This document shows positions 4,992 through 8,343 of a stretch of 8,343 bases of DNA, one piece after another. Source of the DNA: Janthinobacterium sp. (GTDB lineage: Bacteria > Pseudomonadota > Gammaproteobacteria > Burkholderiales > Burkholderiaceae_D); contig DMYQ01000186.1 in NCBI GenBank assembly GCA_003482555.1, forward strand, positions 17,771 to 26,113. The letters run 5' to 3'. Numbering within the stretch: the stretch's first letter is position 1; each line of letters begins with the position of its first letter. The notes beneath the pieces are model-generated. The model had not been told where the DNA came from, ran no database searches, and saw only the letters and a list, made by a program, of their open reading frames with translations. The translations under genes were made by a program, and so were the position numbers.

Positions 4992-7003
4992 CGGGAAAGT
5001 GTTATCAGGCGGGCCATGGCCTTCAGGGCGGCGGCCTTTTCAGCGGGACTGACGACACCATACTTGATCGCGGCGTAGATTGCCAGAAAGCGCGCGGCGG
5101 CGGCCTTCTTTTCCGCCGCCAGCGGCCGCGCGGCCAGCCGGGCCGCGTAGTCGTGCGGGCCTTCGGACGGCGCGCGCGCGTAGCCGCGCCTGGCCTGCGC
5201 CTGGCAAAAGGCCCCGTACAGGAGGTCCAGGCGGTCGCCGTGTTGACGCCGGCGCAAGGCGAGCGCCAGCCACAGCAGGGCCAGCACGGCGCCCGCGCCC
5301 AGCAGGCTGCGCAGATTGCCGAAGTCCGCGGCAAGCTCGTCGAGGACGCCGCGCTGGCGTTCCGGGTTGTAATCGAGCACCCACTGGTTCCAGGCGTTGT
5401 TGACGGCGCTCCAGTCGAAGCGCAGGGCCGTCAGCCAGGCGGGGCGGACATCCATCAGCGCGCCCAGGGCGCGCGAGCCGAACGGCGCCGACGGCGGCAG
5501 CGCGCGCGCCAGGCTCGATTCGATGCGCTCGGGGGCGACGGCGGCGGTCGGGTCGAAGCGCAGCCAGCCGCGCCCGGGCAGCCAGACTTCGGCCCAGGCG
5601 TGGGCGTCGGACTGACTCACCGTCAGATAGCCGTCCACGGGATTTAGCTCGCCGCCCTGGTAACCGGTCACCACCCGCGCCGGCAAGCCCATGGCGCGCA
5701 TCAGCACGACGAAGGCGCCGGCGTAGTGTTCGCAAAAACCGGCCTTGCTGTCGAAGAGGAATTCGTCGACCGCGTGTTTGCCCAGCAGGGGCGGCTGCAA
5801 GGTGTAGGAATAATTGTCCTTGTGGAAGCTGGTCAGCACGGCCTGGATGGCCGCCTCGGGCTTGTAGGTGGCGGCCAGGCGCGCGCCCCAGGCCAGGGTG
5901 CGCGGATTGTAGCCGGCCGGTAGCGCCCGCCAGGCCAGCAGTTGCTCGGCGCTGGCGTCGGCTTGCAGGCTGTAGTCGGCGACCGAGCTGGCATCGTAGC
6001 GCAGGCGCGCGTCGATGGGTTCTGGCAGCGACAGTTCCAGCGCCGGCGAGGCCCGGTAAGTGCCGTGCTCGAGGCCGTCGACGCGGGCCGGCAGGTCGAG
6101 CGCGAACAGCCAGCGCCCGCCGTTCGGCTCCAGGGTGACGTGGTAGCGCAGCTTTGGTCCGCGCAGGGCGACATTGACCTTGCCCTCGCGATTGCCACGC
6201 AGCCGGGTCCAGGTGCGCCCGTCGTAGTCGCCCAGCACGATGCCGCGCCAGTAAAGCGTGTTTTGCGCCGGTGCGGGGCCGTCGAAACGGACCCGGAAGG
6301 CGGTCTCGCCCGACTGCGCCAGGTTCGAGATATTCCCCGGCGCCATGCTGTCGGAGAGGCCGGTGCGGCCGCCGTGGCCGTCGCCCGGCAAGCCCCACAG
6401 CGGACCCTGGATGCGCGGGAAGGCGACGAAGAGCAGCAGGGCCAGCGGCGCGGCCATGGCGAATATGCGCGCCGCCAGTTGCAGGCGGCGCGCCAGCGGC
6501 GGCTGGGCGCCGGCGTACTGGAAGGAGAGCTGGGCCGTCAACAGGACGATGACGGTGGCGATCATGAGCAGCGCGGCAGCCATGCTTTGCGAGTAGAAAA
6601 ACGACGTCAAGAGCAAGAAAAAACTGAGAAAAATGACGACGAAGAGGTCGCGCCGGGCGTGCATTTCCAGCAGCTTGAAGGCGAGCAGCAGGGCCAGCAT
6701 GGCGACACCCGCTTCGCGTCCCAGCAGGGTGTGGAAGCTGGCGTAGACGCCGCCCATGGCCAGCAGGGACAGCGGCAGCAGCAGCGCCAGCGGCGGCAGG
6801 CGCTTGCCGCGCAGGGTGATCGCCGCGCGCCATGCCAGGGTGGCGGCGGCGCAGAGCGTGATCCAGACGGGAAAATGGGCCGCGTGCGGCACCAGCACGA
6901 GCGCCGAGCTGAAGATCAGCAGCAGGGTGTCGGCCTTGTCGCGCGGCAGATCGCGGGCCGCCCGCAGCCAGGCGCCGGAGCTGGATATGCCGGGCCCGCT
7001 CAT
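4988..7003 (-). CDS. tgpA: TgpA-type membrane transglutaminase (DUF3488 / transglutaminase core / DUF4129)
   Basis: 671 aa, close to Pseudomonas TgpA. Order: about seven hydrophobic helices (28-195); then the DUF3488-type segment FPRIQGPLWGLPGDG...GLSDSMAPGNISNL...AFRVRF, with LYWRGIVLGDYDGRTW (250-265), expected in the periplasm; the transglutaminase-like core with a complete papain-like triad, Cys424 in KAGFCEHYAG, His468 in SDAHAWAEVW and Asp484 in LRFDPTAA; a last helix (about 567-583); and a cytoplasmic DUF4129-like tail (to 671). The core fold can crosslink, hydrolyse or transfer on amide bonds. The natural substrate is not established, but in Pseudomonas TgpA is essential and linked to the envelope. 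The start at 7003 overlaps the DUF58 stop as ATGA, and its own stop overlaps the mltB start. A very long alternative frame on the same strand over this gene is a composition shadow. Confidence 0.9.
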   Translation of the reverse strand: MSGPGISSSGAWLRAARDLPRDKADTLLLIFSSALVLVPHAAHFPVWITLCAAATLAWRAAITLRGKRLPPLALLLPLSLLAMGGVYASFHTLLGREAGVAMLALLLAFKLLEMHARRDLFVVIFLSFFLLLTSFFYSQSMAAALLMIATVIVLLTAQLSFQYAGAQPPLARRLQLAARIFAMAAPLALLLFVAFPRIQGPLWGLPGDGHGGRTGLSDSMAPGNISNLAQSGETAFRVRFDGPAPAQNTLYWRGIVLGDYDGRTWTRLRGNREGKVNVALRGPKLRYHVTLEPNGGRWLFALDLPARVDGLEHGTYRASPALELSLPEPIDARLRYDASSVADYSLQADASAEQLLAWRALPAGYNPRTLAWGARLAATYKPEAAIQAVLTSFHKDNYSYTLQPPLLGKHAVDEFLFDSKAGFCEHYAGAFVVLMRAMGLPARVVTGYQGGELNPVDGYLTVSQSDAHAWAEVWLPGRGWLRFDPTAAVAPERIESSLARALPPSAPFGSRALGALMDVRPAWLTALRFDWSAVNNAWNQWVLDYNPERQRGVLDELAADFGNLRSLLGAGAVLALLWLALALRRRQHGDRLDLLYGAFCQAQARRGYARAPSEGPHDYAARLAARPLAAEKKAAAARFLAIYAAIKYGVVSPAEKAAALKAMARLITLSR

Positions 7004-7986
7004 GCCGGCGAGCCATACAGGGCCAGCGCGCGCAGGCAGGCGTCCTGGTGCGCTTCGCCCAGCGCCGCCTGCAAATGCGTGGCGCCGAGGCGGAAGGCGT
7101 AGGGCAGGGCGGCGCGCTCGGCGTCCAGCACCCAGCGCGTCATGCGCGCCAGTTTGACTTCCAGGTCCAGTTGCCGCGGCAGGGCGGCGAAGTCCAGGGT
7201 CGGCGCGCCGGCCGCGCCGCCTTCGAAGTGCTTGCTCAGCAGTTGCCCGCCCTGGGCCGCGTCGAAGCGGGCGATCTGGCGCCAGGCCAGGTGGCGCATG
7301 GAGTCGCCCGTGCGGTAGGCGCGGATGCCGGCGAAGTGTTCTTCGCCGGCGCCGCCGGCGCCCTCGCCGGCGGCGCCGGCCAGCGGCAGCGGCGGCGCCT
7401 GTTCTTCGGGGCGGGGATAGACCAGCACCTTGACGTCCGGCTGCCAGTAAGCCCAGGCCTTGAACAGGCCCAGCGGAAAGCGCGTCTGCAGGCGCACGCG
7501 CGGCGCCGCGCGCCAGCCGCGCGTGCCGCTGGCGGTGGCCAGTTGCACGGCGGCGCTGGCGCCGGCGCCGACGTCGGTGATGTGGCGCGGCTGGCCCGCT
7601 TCGATGAAGTCGATGTGCACCGCAAAACGGTCGAGCGCGCCGCGGTTGATCAAGAACAATTCGAAAACGGCTTCCTGGCCCGCGAAGACGGCTGGCGCGC
7701 GCCCCGGCGCCAGGTGCAGCAGGGCCAGGTTCCTGGCCGTCATATACATGTCGACCAGGCCGCAGGCAGCCATGAAAAAGGTGAGCGCGAAGCCCAGGCC
7801 GAGCGAATAGTTGATGGCGCCGATGAAGAGGATCAGCAGCAGCAGGGCGTAACCCAGGCCGGCCCGCGTCGGCACGATGAAGACGCGGCGCATGTTCAAG
7901 ATCACTTCGCCCGTTTCGCGCTCGCGCAGCTGGAACAGCCAGCGCTCGGCCGCCGCGCGCACCCCTGTCTTCACGCCGCCGAGCAT
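7000..7986 (-). CDS. DUF58 family membrane protein
   Basis: 328 aa. The N-terminus MLGGVKTGVRAAAERWLFQL precedes IVPTRAGLGYALLLLILFIGAINY, the classic start of DUF58 proteins. Two transmembrane helices follow (about 43-60 and 62-80), then a soluble part. The signature DUF58 motif is at 218-240 (FAGIRAYRTGDSMRHLAWRQIAR). I kept the start at 7986 rather than Met32 because the RWLF...VILNMRR lead-in is usual in this family. DUF58 proteins are almost always encoded beside MoxR ATPases and are thought to be their membrane-side partners; the biochemical role is unknown. Residues about 203-217 form a low-complexity Ala/Gly/Glu linker, encoded by the strongly palindromic stretch 7327-7380. The gene sits 13 bp after the MoxR stop and overlaps the transglutaminase start by 4 bp. 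Confidence 0.9.
   Translation of the reverse strand: MLGGVKTGVRAAAERWLFQLRERETGEVILNMRRVFIVPTRAGLGYALLLLILFIGAINYSLGLGFALTFFMAACGLVDMYMTARNLALLHLAPGRAPAVFAGQEAVFELFLINRGALDRFAVHIDFIEAGQPRHITDVGAGASAAVQLATASGTRGWRAAPRVRLQTRFPLGLFKAWAYWQPDVKVLVYPRPEEQAPPLPLAGAAGEGAGGAGEEHFAGIRAYRTGDSMRHLAWRQIARFDAAQGGQLLSKHFEGGAAGAPTLDFAALPRQLDLEVKLARMTRWVLDAERAALPYAFRLGATHLQAALGEAHQDACLRALALYGSPA
7327..7350 (-). repeat. Perfect 10-bp-stem hairpin inside the DUF58 gene
   Basis: GCCGGCGAAG (7327-7336) and CTTCGCCGGC (7341-7350) are exact reverse complements with a 4-base loop. The last six bases are shared with the next, larger hairpin, so only one of the two can form fully at a time. It lies over codons for the EEHFAG stretch just before the DUF58 signature motif. 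Confidence 0.7.
7345..7380 (-). repeat. Perfect 16-bp-stem hairpin inside the DUF58 gene
   Basis: The 16 bases 7345-7360 (GCCGGCGCCGCCGGCG) are the exact reverse complement of 7365-7380, with a 4-base loop (7361-7364). The stem is all G/C and contains four GCCGGC units at 7345, 7354, 7366 and 7375. It encodes the Ala/Gly linker around DUF58 residues 203-214. In the transcript this hairpin is made before the 10-bp one. Such a stem should be very stable in mRNA and may slow ribosomes or polymerase. It also makes the site prone to replication slippage. Confidence 0.75.
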
Positions 7987-7999
7987 GCCGGTCCCGGCC

Positions 8000-8343
8000 T
8001 CAGACGGGCACGGATTGCTGCAACTGCAGCAGCAGGTCGCGGCTGGCCAGGGCCATGCCGTGCGCCGCCTTCAAGGGGCGCAAGCGGTGCGCGCAGACCG
8101 GCACCAGCACGGCTTGCACGTCTTCCGGCACGACATGGTCGCGCCCCTCCAGCGCGGCCCAGGCGCGCGCCGCCTGCAGCAGGGCGATCGCGGCGCGCGG
8201 GCTCAGGCCCTCGGCGAAGAAGCCGTTCTGGCGCGACGCTTGCGCCAGCGCCTGCACATAATCGACCAGCGCGCCCGAGGTGTGGATGGCGCGCAGGGCC
8301 TGCTGGGCCGCCGCCAGTTCGGCCGCCGTCATCGCCGCCGGCA
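8000..8343 (-). CDS. MoxR-family AAA+ ATPase, C-terminal part (cut by window end)
   Basis: About 114 C-terminal residues are visible; the gene continues beyond base 8343, so the internal ATG at 8332 is not the start. This is the helical lid of a MoxR AAA+ ATPase: YVQALAQASR, then the sensor-2-type motif GLSPRAAIALLQAARAWAALEGRDHVVPEDVQ, where the Arg of SPRA is the expected ATP-contacting residue, then VPVCAHRLRP and a short tail ending QQSVPV. MoxR ATPases act as chaperone-like machines in the cytoplasm, often with DUF58 and vWA-domain partners, in maturation of envelope or enzyme complexes. The Walker A and B motifs lie outside the window. It heads the cluster with DUF58, the transglutaminase and mltB as far as can be seen. 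Confidence 0.9.
   Translation of the reverse strand, partial: PAAMTAAELAAAQQALRAIHTSGALVDYVQALAQASRQNGFFAEGLSPRAAIALLQAARAWAALEGRDHVVPEDVQAVLVPVCAHRLRPLKAAHGMALASRDLLLQLQQSVPV

Noticed and set aside
5040..7016. 658-codon open frame on the minus strand in another frame over tgpA
   Set aside because: Arg/Ala/Pro-rich low-complexity product with no motifs. The overlapping frame has the intact transglutaminase triad and membrane helices.

Overview
The window is GC-rich chromosomal DNA from a Gram-negative bacterium, most likely a betaproteobacterium of the Oxalobacteraceae type (Janthinobacterium, Massilia or Duganella-like). That placement is an inference from base composition, the CysM sequence style and the gene set; no search was run. 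It reads mostly as ordinary housekeeping chromosome. I see no phage, transposase, CRISPR array or RNA gene.

Layout. Bases 2-133 (+) are the C-terminal end of a small-residue-rich membrane protein. Convergent to it, 210-1958 (-) encodes a three-part flavoprotein: an N-terminal cyclic-nucleotide-binding-like domain, a glutaredoxin-like middle domain and a thioredoxin-reductase-like FAD/NAD(P) module that lacks the CxxC pair. A 176-bp divergent spacer separates it from cysM (2135-3037, +), cysteine synthase B. cysM converges on a small predicted helix-turn-helix protein (3110-3442, -) across a short spacer with two GC-rich hairpins. Upstream of the small protein is a strikingly AT-rich gene-free island (3443-3851, about 30% GC at its core).

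The right half (3852-8343, all -) is one compact transcription unit. In order of transcription it holds a MoxR-family AAA+ ATPase (cut by the window end), a DUF58 membrane protein, a TgpA-type membrane transglutaminase and an MltB-type lytic transglycosylase. The last two junctions are ATGA stop/start overlaps, and the MoxR-DUF58 gap is 13 bp. MoxR, DUF58 and a TgpA-like transglutaminase form a widely known but poorly understood gene set. Here a peptidoglycan-cleaving enzyme is translationally tied to its end, which supports a cell-envelope role.

The least explained signals are two. One is a pair of overlapping, mutually exclusive perfect hairpins inside the DUF58 coding region (7327-7380: a 10-bp and a 16-bp stem sharing six bases). 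The other is the AT-rich island next to the small HTH gene. Neither proves a new system; both can be tested.
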